Positions 1 through 5,407 of a DNA stretch of 6,178 nucleotides are shown one piece after another. Numbering within the stretch: the first letter of the stretch is position 1; every line of letters starts with the position of its first letter. Where the stretch lies: NCBI GenBank assembly GCA_016235225.1, contig JACRLS010000313.1, positions 1 through 6,178 of the forward strand, in the 5' to 3' direction. The notes beneath the pieces were generated by a model. The model ran no database searches, was not told the origin of the DNA, and worked only from the letters and a program-made list of their open reading frames with translations. Source of the DNA: Nitrospirota bacterium. GTDB taxonomy: Bacteria > Nitrospirota > Nitrospiria > Nitrospirales > Nitrospiraceae. Both the position numbers and the translations under genes were made by a program.

Positions 1-83
1 GCGCGTCGCTGAAGAAGAACCAGTCTGCGTTGCTCTTGATCGAACGGCGCGGTTCTCCGCTGTTCCTGACGGTGAAGATCTAG
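1..83 (+). CDS. C-terminal end of a probable Do/HtrA-type serine protease (PDZ domain tail), partial
   Basis: Only the last 26 codons are inside the window. They read in the frame starting at base 3 and end at a TAG at 81-83. The residues include LLLIERRGSPLFLTVKI, preceded by SLKKNQSA. This hydrophobic strand, then a basic-Gly turn, then a second hydrophobic strand at the very end of the protein, resembles the final strands of the second PDZ domain in periplasmic DegP/DegQ/HtrA proteases, where 'LLLV.R.G...F..L' is usual. The rest of the gene, including any catalytic triad and signal peptide, lies to the left, so the family call rests on the tail alone and another PDZ protein is possible. 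A strong terminator follows 15 bases after the stop, so this is the end of its transcription unit. Confidence 0.5.
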   Translation, partial: ASLKKNQSALLLIERRGSPLFLTVKI

Positions 84-98
84 CCCGAACACACAAAG

Positions 99-134
99 GG
101 GGCGAGGCCGTACGGTCTCGCCCCACTCTTTCCC
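99..134. terminator. Bidirectional intrinsic terminator between the protease end and purU
   Basis: Bases 99-124 form an almost perfect palindrome. GGGGCGAG at 99-106 pairs with CTCGCCCC at 117-124, a single G.U-type pair follows, and CCG/CGG closes on a tiny centre. In practice this gives a stem of 8-11 pairs. On the plus strand it is followed by ACTCTTTCCC; on the minus strand it is followed by CTTTGTGTGTT. Both tails are moderately U-rich in RNA. It lies 15 bases past the plus-strand stop and 27 bases past the minus-strand purU stop, so it most likely ends both converging transcripts. Confidence 0.8.
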
Positions 135-151
135 AGTCATTTCATTAGCCG

Positions 152-1003
152 TTAGTCGAAGACGACTGTCTTGCGGCCATAGACCAAGACGCGATGTTCG
201 ACGTGCCGACGCACCGCGCGGGCGAGCACGATTTCTTCCAGGTCCCGTCCTTTGCGCACCAAATCGTCCACGGTGTCGCGGTGGCCGATGCGCATGACGT
301 CCTGTTCGATGATCGGACCTTCGTCGAGATCTTCCGTGGCGTAATGCGCGGTCGCCCCGATCAGTTTGACTCCCCGCTCATAGGCCTGGCGATAGGGATT
401 GGCCCCGATGAAGGCCGGCAAGAAGGAATGATGGATGTTGATCACGGGGCAGCCGACCTGGCGCAGAAAGTCGCCGCTCAGAATTTGCATGTAGCGGGCC
501 ATCACCACCAGTTCGATGTCATGCTGTTTCAGAAGCCCCAGGATTTGGCGCTCCTGCTCGGGCTTCGTTTCTTTCGACACCGGAAAAACGTGAAAAGGAA
601 TCTTGAAGAGCTCTCCCCACATGGCACAGGTATCGTGGTTCGAAACGCTGACCGGCACATCAACCCGCAGCTCTCCGCGCCGATGCCGCTGGAGCAAGTC
701 GGCCAGACAATGGTCCTGCTTGGACGCGAGCAGCCCTACTCGCATGCGCTCGTCGGTGAACCGGACCTCAAAGTGCATCCCGAAGACCTTGGCGATCGGC
801 GCGAAGGCCGCAGCGACCTCGGATCGGGGAATCTGAAATCCTTCCACCCCGAACTCCGTCCGCATGAGGAAGTCGCCGGTCTCCTGGTCCGTATGGTGAT
901 CGGAGTCTACAATGTTTCCCCCGAAATCGTGGATGAACCCCGAGACACGGGCCACAATCCCTTTCCGGTCCTTACAACTGATCAGCAGTACACAGGAGTC
1001 CAT
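152..1003 (-). CDS. purU: Formyltetrahydrofolate deformylase PurU
   Basis: This enzyme hydrolyses 10-formyltetrahydrofolate to tetrahydrofolate and formate in the cytoplasm, balancing one-carbon pools and supplying formate for PurT-dependent purine synthesis. The 283-residue protein has the family's two parts: an N-terminal ACT regulatory domain (about residues 1-80, beginning DSCVLLISCKDRKGIVARV) and a C-terminal formyltransferase-fold hydrolase domain (about 90-283). The active-site residues seen in the GART/PurU fold are present: Asn189 and His191 in INIHHSFLPAF, and Asp227 in DLDEGPI. Their Asn-to-Asp spacing of 38 equals that of the GART catalytic residues. I chose the ATG at 1003 because a GAGGGA sequence lies just before it and homology starts there; an in-frame GTG at 1033 would add ten unlikely residues. 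No clear promoter of its own is visible, so it may be read from rimO upstream. Length is normal for the family. Confidence 0.93.
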   Translation of the reverse strand: MDSCVLLISCKDRKGIVARVSGFIHDFGGNIVDSDHHTDQETGDFLMRTEFGVEGFQIPRSEVAAAFAPIAKVFGMHFEVRFTDERMRVGLLASKQDHCLADLLQRHRRGELRVDVPVSVSNHDTCAMWGELFKIPFHVFPVSKETKPEQERQILGLLKQHDIELVVMARYMQILSGDFLRQVGCPVINIHHSFLPAFIGANPYRQAYERGVKLIGATAHYATEDLDEGPIIEQDVMRIGHRDTVDDLVRKGRDLEEIVLARAVRRHVEHRVLVYGRKTVVFD

Positions 1004-1040
1004 GCGTCCCTCATGCGTCGTGTGGAGCCCCACGGCTTCA

Positions 1041-1131
1041 GCCTACTCCGCCGACCTGCCCGCCGCCCGGCTTCGGCAGGCGGGAGTAGCTTGGCTACGA
1101 AGGCCGGGCAGCCGTGGCTCCCTGCGTAGGC
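1041..1131. repeat. GC-rich mosaic inverted-repeat element between rimO and purU
   Basis: A non-coding stretch is packed with complementary arms. GCCTAC at 1041-1046 pairs with GTAGGC at 1126-1131 and brackets the whole 91 bp. Inside, CTACTCCGCC at 1043-1052 pairs with GGCGGGAGTAG at 1079-1089 (one bulged base). CCTGCC at 1055-1060 pairs with GGCAGG at 1075-1080. GTAGC at 1086-1090 pairs with GCTAC at 1094-1098 around a three-base loop. Several of these pairings are mutually exclusive. It resembles the short palindromic dispersed elements (REP/MITE-like) found between genes in GC-rich bacteria. Whether it is repeated elsewhere in the genome cannot be seen here. Confidence 0.55.
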
Positions 1132-1148
1132 GGGTGAATTGTTGACGT

Positions 1149-1161
1149 CTCGGCAACCGAG
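1149..1161 (-). other. Small hairpin just after rimO
   Basis: CTCGG at 1149-1153 pairs with CCGAG at 1157-1161 around a CAA loop, 11 bases beyond the rimO stop. In the rimO direction it is not followed by a U-tract (the next bases are ACGTCAACAATT), so it would be a poor terminator. It is more likely a stability or attenuation structure, or chance. Read-through into purU remains possible. Confidence 0.25.
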
Positions 1162-1171
1162 CGTGACCCGG

Positions 1172-2611
1172 TCAGCGCCAATGGGTCGATGGCGGGGCCA
1201 TGATCAGCGGGGAGGAGCGGGCAGCCTGGGGACACTCCCCCTCGACTCGGCCGACCAGATCATAGGCGGTCGCGTCTGTGATCGTCGCTTTTACCAGATC
1301 CCCGGGAGCCACCTGCCCTTTGTTCACGTAGACGACCCCGTCGATTTCAGGCCCCTGCCCTTCGTGACGGGCTTCCCACAGACCCTCGGCTTCTTCCGAC
1401 GGTCCATCGACGAGCACCTCCATCGTCGCGCCCACTTTGGCCCGACTTTTCTGGAGGCAAATACCTTCTTGCAGCGCGAGGAGTTCGTTGCGCCGTTCCT
1501 CCATGATCGCGCGATCCACCTTCCCGTCCAGCAGGGCCGCCGGTGTCCCTTCTTCATCAGAGTAGAGGAACACGGCCACGCGATCGAACTGCATCTGGAC
1601 GAGATACGCTTTGAGTTCGGCAAAGGCCTGCTCGCTTTCACCCGGGAACCCGACGATGAACGCGGTCCTGAAGGTGAGGCCAGGGATTCGCTGCCGGAGC
1701 CGCTGGACCAATCTCGTGATGGAGGCACGATCACCCAGCCGATGCATCCGCTTCAGCATCGTATCATTGATGTGTTGCAGGGGCATGTCGATATACTTGG
1801 CCAGTCGCTCCTTCCCGGCATAGAGGTCCATCAGCTCATCGGTCACTTGTTGTGGATAGAGATAAAACGGCCGGATCCACCGCAGTCCCTTCACCTTCAC
1901 CAACTCTCTCAAGAGTCCAGTGAGGCCATCCCGCACGCCGAGGTCGGCCCCGTAATTGACCGTGTCTTGCGAGATGAGGCTGAGTTCCTTGACGCCCTGG
2001 TCGGCCAACTGCTCGGCTTCCTTCACGATGGACTCGATGGGCCGACTTCGCTGCTTCCCGCGCATCAGCGGGATGGCGCAGAAGGTGCAGTTGCGGTTGC
2101 ATCCTTCGGCGATCTTCACGTAGGCGGTGTGCATCTTGCCCAGTCGAATTCGAGGCGCCAGCTCATCATAGAGGTAGGGCGGGGGAGCCATCCATGAGCG
2201 CGGAGTGCTCGGAGTCGGATTGAGCAGAGTCCGACAGATGTCTGCAATACGCCCGATCTCGCCGGTCCCCACCACGGCATCGAGTTCCGGCAGCTCCTTG
2301 AGCAGATCGTCCTGATAGCGCTGCGCCAGGCACCCCGCCGCAATCAGCACTCGACAGGCGCCGGTTTTCTTCAGGCGACCGTATTCAATGATGGCATTGA
2401 TCGATTCCTGTTTGGCTTCTTCGATAAACCCGCAGGTATTGACGATCACGACCTCCGCGTGGTCGGACTTCGACGTCAGTTCGAAGCCCGTGGCGGAGAG
2501 CGAACCCAGCATGACCTCGGCATCGACCTGGTTTTTGGTGCAGCCCAGGTTCACAAAGCCGATCGTGGGCTTCTTGGCCTGATCGCTCATGGGGAGTGTT
2601 GTCCGCGCCAT
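1172..2611 (-). CDS. rimO: Ribosomal protein S12 methylthiotransferase RimO
   Basis: This radical-SAM enzyme adds a methylthio group to the conserved aspartate of ribosomal protein S12 (Asp88-89 region). It has the three-domain methylthiotransferase layout. The N-terminal UPF0004 domain supplies three iron-sulfur cysteines (Cys24 in NLGCTKNQVD, Cys60 in VNTCGFIEEA, Cys94 in AAGCLAQRY). The radical-SAM core carries CNRNCTFC (Cys171, Cys175, Cys178) and the SLISQDTVNYG segment. A TRAM domain lies near 391-459. The NLGCTKNQVD opening and SQDT motif favour RimO over MiaB. The start is uncertain. The ATG at 2611 (479 residues) is chosen because a TTGACA/TAGACT promoter ends eight bases before it. 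The ATG at 2590 (472 residues, starting MSDQ) is also possible. An ATG at 2692 has a better ribosome site but adds 27 non-conserved residues and would contain that promoter. About 20 tail residues after TRAM look non-conserved. Confidence 0.93.
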   Translation of the reverse strand: MARTTLPMSDQAKKPTIGFVNLGCTKNQVDAEVMLGSLSATGFELTSKSDHAEVVIVNTCGFIEEAKQESINAIIEYGRLKKTGACRVLIAAGCLAQRYQDDLLKELPELDAVVGTGEIGRIADICRTLLNPTPSTPRSWMAPPPYLYDELAPRIRLGKMHTAYVKIAEGCNRNCTFCAIPLMRGKQRSRPIESIVKEAEQLADQGVKELSLISQDTVNYGADLGVRDGLTGLLRELVKVKGLRWIRPFYLYPQQVTDELMDLYAGKERLAKYIDMPLQHINDTMLKRMHRLGDRASITRLVQRLRQRIPGLTFRTAFIVGFPGESEQAFAELKAYLVQMQFDRVAVFLYSDEEGTPAALLDGKVDRAIMEERRNELLALQEGICLQKSRAKVGATMEVLVDGPSEEAEGLWEARHEGQGPEIDGVVYVNKGQVAPGDLVKATITDATAYDLVGRVEGECPQAARSSPLIMAPPSTHWR

Positions 2612-2619
2612 GGGCCCAC

Positions 2620-2649
2620 AGTCTACGGGCCTGTTTGTCCGGCTGTCAA
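2620..2649 (-). promoter_or_regulatory. Probable sigma70-type promoter of rimO
   Basis: On the minus strand a perfect TTGACA (plus-strand 2644-2649) is followed after 18 bases by TAGACT (plus-strand 2620-2625). The rimO ATG at 2611 begins eight bases after the -10 box, so transcription would be expected to start one or two bases before the codon, or at it. No Shine-Dalgarno sequence precedes this ATG. That arrangement suits a leaderless mRNA. It is a sequence match only. Confidence 0.55.
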
Positions 2650-2683
2650 TTCCGCCGATCGGGGGGCGAGGGTCGCAAATCGC

Positions 2684-2712
2684 TTGCCTCATGCCGCCTC
2701 TTTCCGTAGAGT
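2684..2712 (+). promoter_or_regulatory. Probable promoter of the gamma-carbonic-anhydrase-like gene
   Basis: TTGCCT at 2684-2689 and TAGAGT at 2707-2712 are separated by 17 bases. The ATG of the downstream gene starts at 2719, six bases after the -10 box, which is where the first transcribed base is expected. The bases between (CGCCCC) and those just upstream contain no ribosome-binding sequence, pointing to leaderless translation. The hexamers match consensus at four of six positions each, so the call is moderate. Confidence 0.45.
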
Positions 2713-2718
2713 CGCCCC

Positions 2719-3258
2719 ATGATCCGCGCGTTTCAGGGGATCAGGCCCACCATCGCCACGTCCGCCTTCATCGAAGACACGGCCGTCATTATCGGCGACG
2801 TCGTGATCGGCGAGGACTCCAGCATCTGGTTCAATTCGGTCGTGCGAGGCGATGTCCACTATATCCGCATCGGCCGGCGCACCAACGTGCAGGACCTCTG
2901 CATGCTCCACGTCACCTATGACACGCACCCGCTGGTGATCGGCGACGAGGTGACGATCGGACACCACGTGGTCTTGCACGGGTGCACGATTCAGAATCGC
3001 GTGCTGGTCGGCATGGGCGCCATCATCATGGATGGCGCGGTCATCGGCGAGGACAGCGTGGTCGGCGCCGGCGCCTTGGTGACCGAAGGGACGGTCGTGC
3101 CCCCGAAGAGCCTGATTTTCGGATCTCCGGCTCGATTGCGCCGACCGGCCACGGAGAAGGAAGTGGCCTGGATCAAACAGTCCGCCGAGAACTACGTCCG
3201 CTATTCCCGCCAGTATCTCTCAGGGCCCGACAAGCCCCCGCCCGGGTTTATCGTCTGA
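2719..3258 (+). CDS. Gamma-carbonic-anhydrase family protein (YrdA/PaaY-like hexapeptide-repeat protein)
   Basis: This is a 179-residue left-handed beta-helix protein built of hexapeptide repeats ([IV]G.x..), visible from about residue 20 to 140 (for example AVIIGDVVIGEDSSIW and RVLVGMGAIIMDGAVIG). The gamma-carbonic-anhydrase metal site is complete: His64 (CMLHV), His82 and His87 (GHHVVLHGC). Arg43-x-Asp45 and Gln58-Asp59, which position the site in the archaeal enzyme Cam, are also present. The acidic loop that carries the proton-shuttle glutamate in Cam is missing, as in bacterial YrdA and CaiE/PaaY relatives, so carbonic anhydrase activity is uncertain. Size matches the short bacterial family. 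A C-terminal helix follows the barrel (EKEVAWIKQSAENYVRYSRQY). It is divergent from rimO and apparently transcribed alone; the ATG has no ribosome-binding site and lies directly after a -10-like box. Confidence 0.9.
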   Translation: MIRAFQGIRPTIATSAFIEDTAVIIGDVVIGEDSSIWFNSVVRGDVHYIRIGRRTNVQDLCMLHVTYDTHPLVIGDEVTIGHHVVLHGCTIQNRVLVGMGAIIMDGAVIGEDSVVGAGALVTEGTVVPPKSLIFGSPARLRRPATEKEVAWIKQSAENYVRYSRQYLSGPDKPPPGFIV

Positions 3259-3265
3259 ACCCGGG
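3241..3265. terminator. Inverted repeat over the end of the carbonic-anhydrase-like gene, weak terminator candidate
   Basis: CCCGGGTT at 3241-3248 pairs perfectly with AACCCGGG at 3258-3265 around a nine-base loop. The gene's TGA (3256-3258) ends the loop. There is no U-tract directly after it; the nearest T-rich run (TTGTTTATTCTT) starts about 34 bases later. It lies between two converging genes and could act in either direction, but it lacks a classical terminator tail. Confidence 0.35.
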
Positions 3266-3301
3266 AAGTCGAAAACCCTTAAACTACAGTCGGAAGATTG
3301 T

Positions 3302-4069
3302 TTATTCTTGCCTGGGGGGCCGAGTCGACGTTCGACCTTCAGACTTTCCGACGTTCCGACGCGGATCTCCGAGCCGAAGAAAACAGATCGGATCTCCGAC
3401 CACCGCCGCGGGATAGTCGCGCTTGCTGACTTGATAGGGAATCCGCCGCTTGTGGCACCATTCTGCGATCCACATCACCTCTTCGGTCGAGGTCGTCACC
3501 AGACCAGGTAGGGTCAGCTTCCGGAGGCACCGATCGACCAGATGGCGCACGAGGCGCCGCTCAACTGAAAAGCGGGCAGGGTCGAATGTCAGCGGCAGGG
3601 CCCGTCCATAAGAGAGCGCCGAGAGATTGGGAAAGCGCTCAGGATCATTCAGCACGCTCACGATCCAGAGATGATCGACACGTCCCGGGGCAGCACCGGC
3701 GTCCCGGTTGACGAACCGGAACGGCAGCCCCTGCAAGGCCTGATTCAGCACCCGCACTTCCTCAGCGCGAAGATTGAAAACGGCCACCTCTCGCCCCAAC
3801 TCCAACGTCTCCATCGTCAACATGGGAATCTCCGCGACGCCCGCGCCCACGTAGAGACTCCGGCCGTCCCGCGGGAGCAATCTCTGTAACACCCCGGCCA
3901 GCTTGATCCCCCATCGCTGAGAGGGCCCCCGCTTGGCGCGCCAAAAAGCCTCCCCACCATCGTGGCAATAGATTCGCCCAAGCGCCGGATAGTCCAGCCG
4001 GGCAAAGATATGCGCGATGGCTTGACGGGTAGCGGCCTTCAGGCGATGATTCATCGGAGCTCGCTTCAT
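3302..4069 (-). CDS. Uncharacterised protein with a methyltransferase-like Rossmann motif
   Basis: I do not recognise this 255-residue protein. Residues 70-80 (RSLYVGAGVAE) look like motif I of a class I SAM-dependent methyltransferase: a hydrophobic strand, then GxG and an acidic residue. A second strand, EVAVFNL, and a VDHLWIVSVLND segment could be strands 2 and 4. The usual acidic residue at the end of strand 2, which binds the SAM ribose, is not obvious, so SAM binding is unproven. An aromatic-rich N-terminal part (YCHDGGEAFWRAKRG, about 34-48) precedes the fold, and the C-terminus ends in a basic, probably disordered tail. There are no signal peptide or membrane segments. The start is uncertain: ATG at 4069 is used, with GTG at 4075 and ATG at 4054 as alternatives, none with a good ribosome site. 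It converges on the carbonic-anhydrase-like gene and diverges from the toxin-antitoxin operon. Confidence 0.6.
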   Translation of the reverse strand: MKRAPMNHRLKAATRQAIAHIFARLDYPALGRIYCHDGGEAFWRAKRGPSQRWGIKLAGVLQRLLPRDGRSLYVGAGVAEIPMLTMETLELGREVAVFNLRAEEVRVLNQALQGLPFRFVNRDAGAAPGRVDHLWIVSVLNDPERFPNLSALSYGRALPLTFDPARFSVERRLVRHLVDRCLRKLTLPGLVTTSTEEVMWIAEWCHKRRIPYQVSKRDYPAAVVGDPICFLRLGDPRRNVGKSEGRTSTRPPRQE

Positions 4070-4114
4070 ATTCACATCGGAAAGACCCGGATGGGCTCGT
4101 TTCTTAGCCGAGAT

Positions 4115-4158
4115 CGACTACTTGACCCCGCAGAAGGGCAAGGACTATAACGTAGTCG
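4115..4158 (+). promoter_or_regulatory. Promoter and putative operator of the toxin-antitoxin operon
   Basis: TTGACC at 4122-4127 and TATAAC at 4146-4151, 18 bases apart, form a good sigma70-type promoter with an expected start near 4158. It is framed by a perfect 7-bp inverted repeat: CGACTAC at 4115-4121 and GTAGTCG at 4152-4158. A tighter palindrome, GACTA at 4143-4147 with TAGTC at 4153-4157, lies over the -10 box. GACTA half-sites recur three times. Such repeats over a TA promoter are what an autoregulating antitoxin with a helix-turn-helix would bind; binding is inferred. Confidence 0.6.
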
Positions 4159-4169
4159 CGAACTGAACG

Positions 4170-4188
4170 AAAGGAGCTTCTCACCTTG
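4170..4188 (+). promoter_or_regulatory. Ribosome-binding site and TTG start of the antitoxin
   Basis: AAAGGAG at 4170-4176 is a strong Shine-Dalgarno sequence nine bases before the TTG at 4186. No ATG in this frame is better placed: the first in-frame ATG is nine codons in and lacks such a site. The site therefore decides for a TTG start. Confidence 0.75.
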
Positions 4189-4890
4189 AAGGGCAGAGAT
4201 ATCCGGGAGATGCCTTCCTATGGTGTTCAGGAGGCAGCTCACTACCTCCGCATTCCCCGAACCACCATTCGAGACTGGATTTCAGGCCGTCACTACCCAG
4301 GAAAAGCGGGCATGCGGTTCTCACGGCCCATCATCCTTTTGCCTGATCGTGAGACACGCCTCCTCTCCTTTCTGAACCTGGTCGAAATCCATGTTCTTGA
4401 CGCGATTCGACGCAAACATAATATTCCCTTGGAAAAGGTCCGGATGGCGGTGAATTATCTGGCGAAGCAGTTTCCCTCGCCGCACCCCCTTGCCGATCAG
4501 GAATTCGCAACCGACGGCGTGAATCTCTTTATCAACAAATTCAGCCAGTTGATCAATATCTCACAGGAGGGGCAACTGGCCATGCAGGAAATCCTCCAAG
4601 CCCATCTGCACCGTATCGTGAGAGATCCCCGTGGCCTTCCAATACGATTGTATCCGTTCACGAGAAAGCGAGATTCGGCACAGCTTGTAGAAGAGCCTCG
4701 GGCCGTGGTCATCGATCCGCACGTGTCCTTCGGTCGGCCTGTCCTGGTGGGTACCGGCATTCCAACCTCTGTGATCGCCGAGCGCTATAAGGCGGGCGAA
4801 TCGATGGATGATTTGGCAGACGACTATGGCCGCACACGGCTCGAAATCGAAGAAGCGATCAGGTGCGAACTCTTGGTCGAAGCCGCCTGA
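4186..4890 (+). CDS. Antitoxin with N-terminal helix-turn-helix and C-terminal DUF433 domain (VapB45-like)
   Basis: This is the probable antitoxin of a two-gene TA operon, neutralising the PIN-like toxin encoded next and repressing the shared promoter. The 234-residue protein has a MerR-like helix-turn-helix at about 11-35 (YGVQEAAHYLRIPRTTIRDW). A central helical region (about 57-145) includes LVEIHVLDAIRRKHNIPLEKVR. A C-terminal DUF433 domain spans about 172-228, with the typical order of VIDP, FGRPVLVGTGIPTSVIAERY, GESMDDLADDYG and IEEAIR. The same two-part architecture and length are known for M. tuberculosis VapB45 (Rv2018). It starts at TTG with a strong ribosome site. Base composition in the central part (for example AAACATAATATT) is more AT-rich than the flanking housekeeping genes, which hints at horizontal transfer. 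Its 3' end overlaps the toxin frame. Confidence 0.85.
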   Translation: MKGRDIREMPSYGVQEAAHYLRIPRTTIRDWISGRHYPGKAGMRFSRPIILLPDRETRLLSFLNLVEIHVLDAIRRKHNIPLEKVRMAVNYLAKQFPSPHPLADQEFATDGVNLFINKFSQLINISQEGQLAMQEILQAHLHRIVRDPRGLPIRLYPFTRKRDSAQLVEEPRAVVIDPHVSFGRPVLVGTGIPTSVIAERYKAGESMDDLADDYGRTRLEIEEAIRCELLVEAA

Positions 4891-5287
4891 GCCTCCCCTT
4901 TTCTTCCTCGACCGCTCCCTCGGAAAGAAGCGCATCGCGACAGCTCTCCGTGAAGCCGGCGTAATCGTCCATGTCCACGACGACTATTTTCAGTCAGACG
5001 CCAAAGATGAGGTGTGGCTGGCTGAAGTGGGGCGGCGAGGCTGGATCGTCCTCACGAAAGACCACCGTATCCGGTACCGACAAGTCGAACGGCAGGCCCT
5101 CCTGAACGCGCAGGTCGCTGCGTTCATCCTCACCGCGGGTGACCTCCAAGGCGAGGAGATGGCTCGGATCTTCGTGAAGGCACTCCCGGCAATTTCACGA
5201 TTTCTCAGGAAGCATCAGAAACCGTTCATCGCAAAGATTGCAAGAAATGGTTCCGTGACAATGCTATTCCAGAGCGATCGAGTGTGA
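4808..5287 (+). CDS. PIN-like domain toxin, VapC45-like ribonuclease
   Basis: This is the probable toxin: a PIN-like nuclease expected to cut RNA using a metal bound by acidic residues. The conserved core starts at LFFLDRSLGKKR and continues HVHDDYF, KDEVWLAEVGRRGWIVLTKDHRIRYR, FILTAGDLQGEEMARIFVKALP and HQKPFIAKI. This is the usual order of the VapC45/PIN_10-type family, partner of DUF433 antitoxins. Candidate metal ligands (numbered from 4808) are Asp35, Asp67/Glu68 and Asp85. The start is problematic. The core begins about ten bases after the antitoxin stop, yet the only in-frame start codons are ATGs at 4808 and 4826, inside the antitoxin gene. Neither has a good ribosome site, and the 30 or so residues they add are not typical of the family. 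The reading frame overlaps the antitoxin by 65-83 bases in the +1 frame, so translation is probably coupled. Confidence 0.82.
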   Translation: MIWQTTMAAHGSKSKKRSGANSWSKPPEPPLFFLDRSLGKKRIATALREAGVIVHVHDDYFQSDAKDEVWLAEVGRRGWIVLTKDHRIRYRQVERQALLNAQVAAFILTAGDLQGEEMARIFVKALPAISRFLRKHQKPFIAKIARNGSVTMLFQSDRV

Positions 5288-5407
5288 CCGCAAGTCTTCG
5301 ACAAAGATGTGTCGGGCCACGAGACACGCGCGGTGGAGCATTGAGTGAAAGAGATCATCCAGCCGACGGCCGCTGGTGGCTTGCTCGGCTTGCATGGCGC
5401 GGATGTC
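5264..5407 (-). pseudogene. Remnant of the C-terminal tail of a type I restriction specificity subunit (HsdS-like)
   Basis: On the minus strand an open frame reads DIRAMQAEQ, then RLDDLFHSMLHRA at 5327-5362. This matches my memory of how many type I restriction S subunits end: a coiled-coil helix followed by 'LD.LF.S.L.RAF.GEL'. After HRA the expected F-x-G-E-L is lost and the frame runs on, probably as noise, to a TAG at 5264-5266 inside the toxin gene's 3' end. Upstream of about 5407 the frame continues only as the antisense of the antiporter remnant. There are no target-recognition domains. If correct, this is a 5'-truncated, frame-damaged stub left by a deletion. Homology is judged by eye on about 25 residues, so chance resemblance cannot be excluded. 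Confidence 0.4.

Noticed and set aside
194..1129. Long plus-strand open frame (311 codons) opposite purU
   Set aside because: It is antisense to a confidently identified enzyme; its protein is rich in His, Pro and Arg with no recognisable domain, as expected from high-GC third-position bias in the true gene.
1139..2197. Plus-strand open frame of 352 codons opposite rimO
   Set aside because: It lies almost wholly antisense to rimO, shows no domain pattern, and its openness is explained by the GC-rich codon use of rimO.
2590..2692. RimO starting at the ATG at 2692, which has a good AAAGAGG site
   Set aside because: It adds 27 residues without family conservation (versus the 2611 start) and the rimO promoter match would fall inside the coding region. 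Kept only as an alternative.
3362..3399. Direct repeat of CGGATCTCCGA at 3362-3372 and 3389-3399
   Set aside because: It encodes repeated Gly-Asp-Pro turns in the unrecognised protein's C-terminus; only two copies, not a tandem array or binding site.
4497..4935. Minus-strand open frames opposite the antitoxin
   Set aside because: Compositionally implausible translations, antisense to a well-supported DUF433 protein.
5309..5327. GTGTC/GACAC hairpin downstream of the toxin as its terminator
   Set aside because: The stem is only five pairs with a nine-base loop and no U-tract, and it falls inside the HsdS-like remnant.
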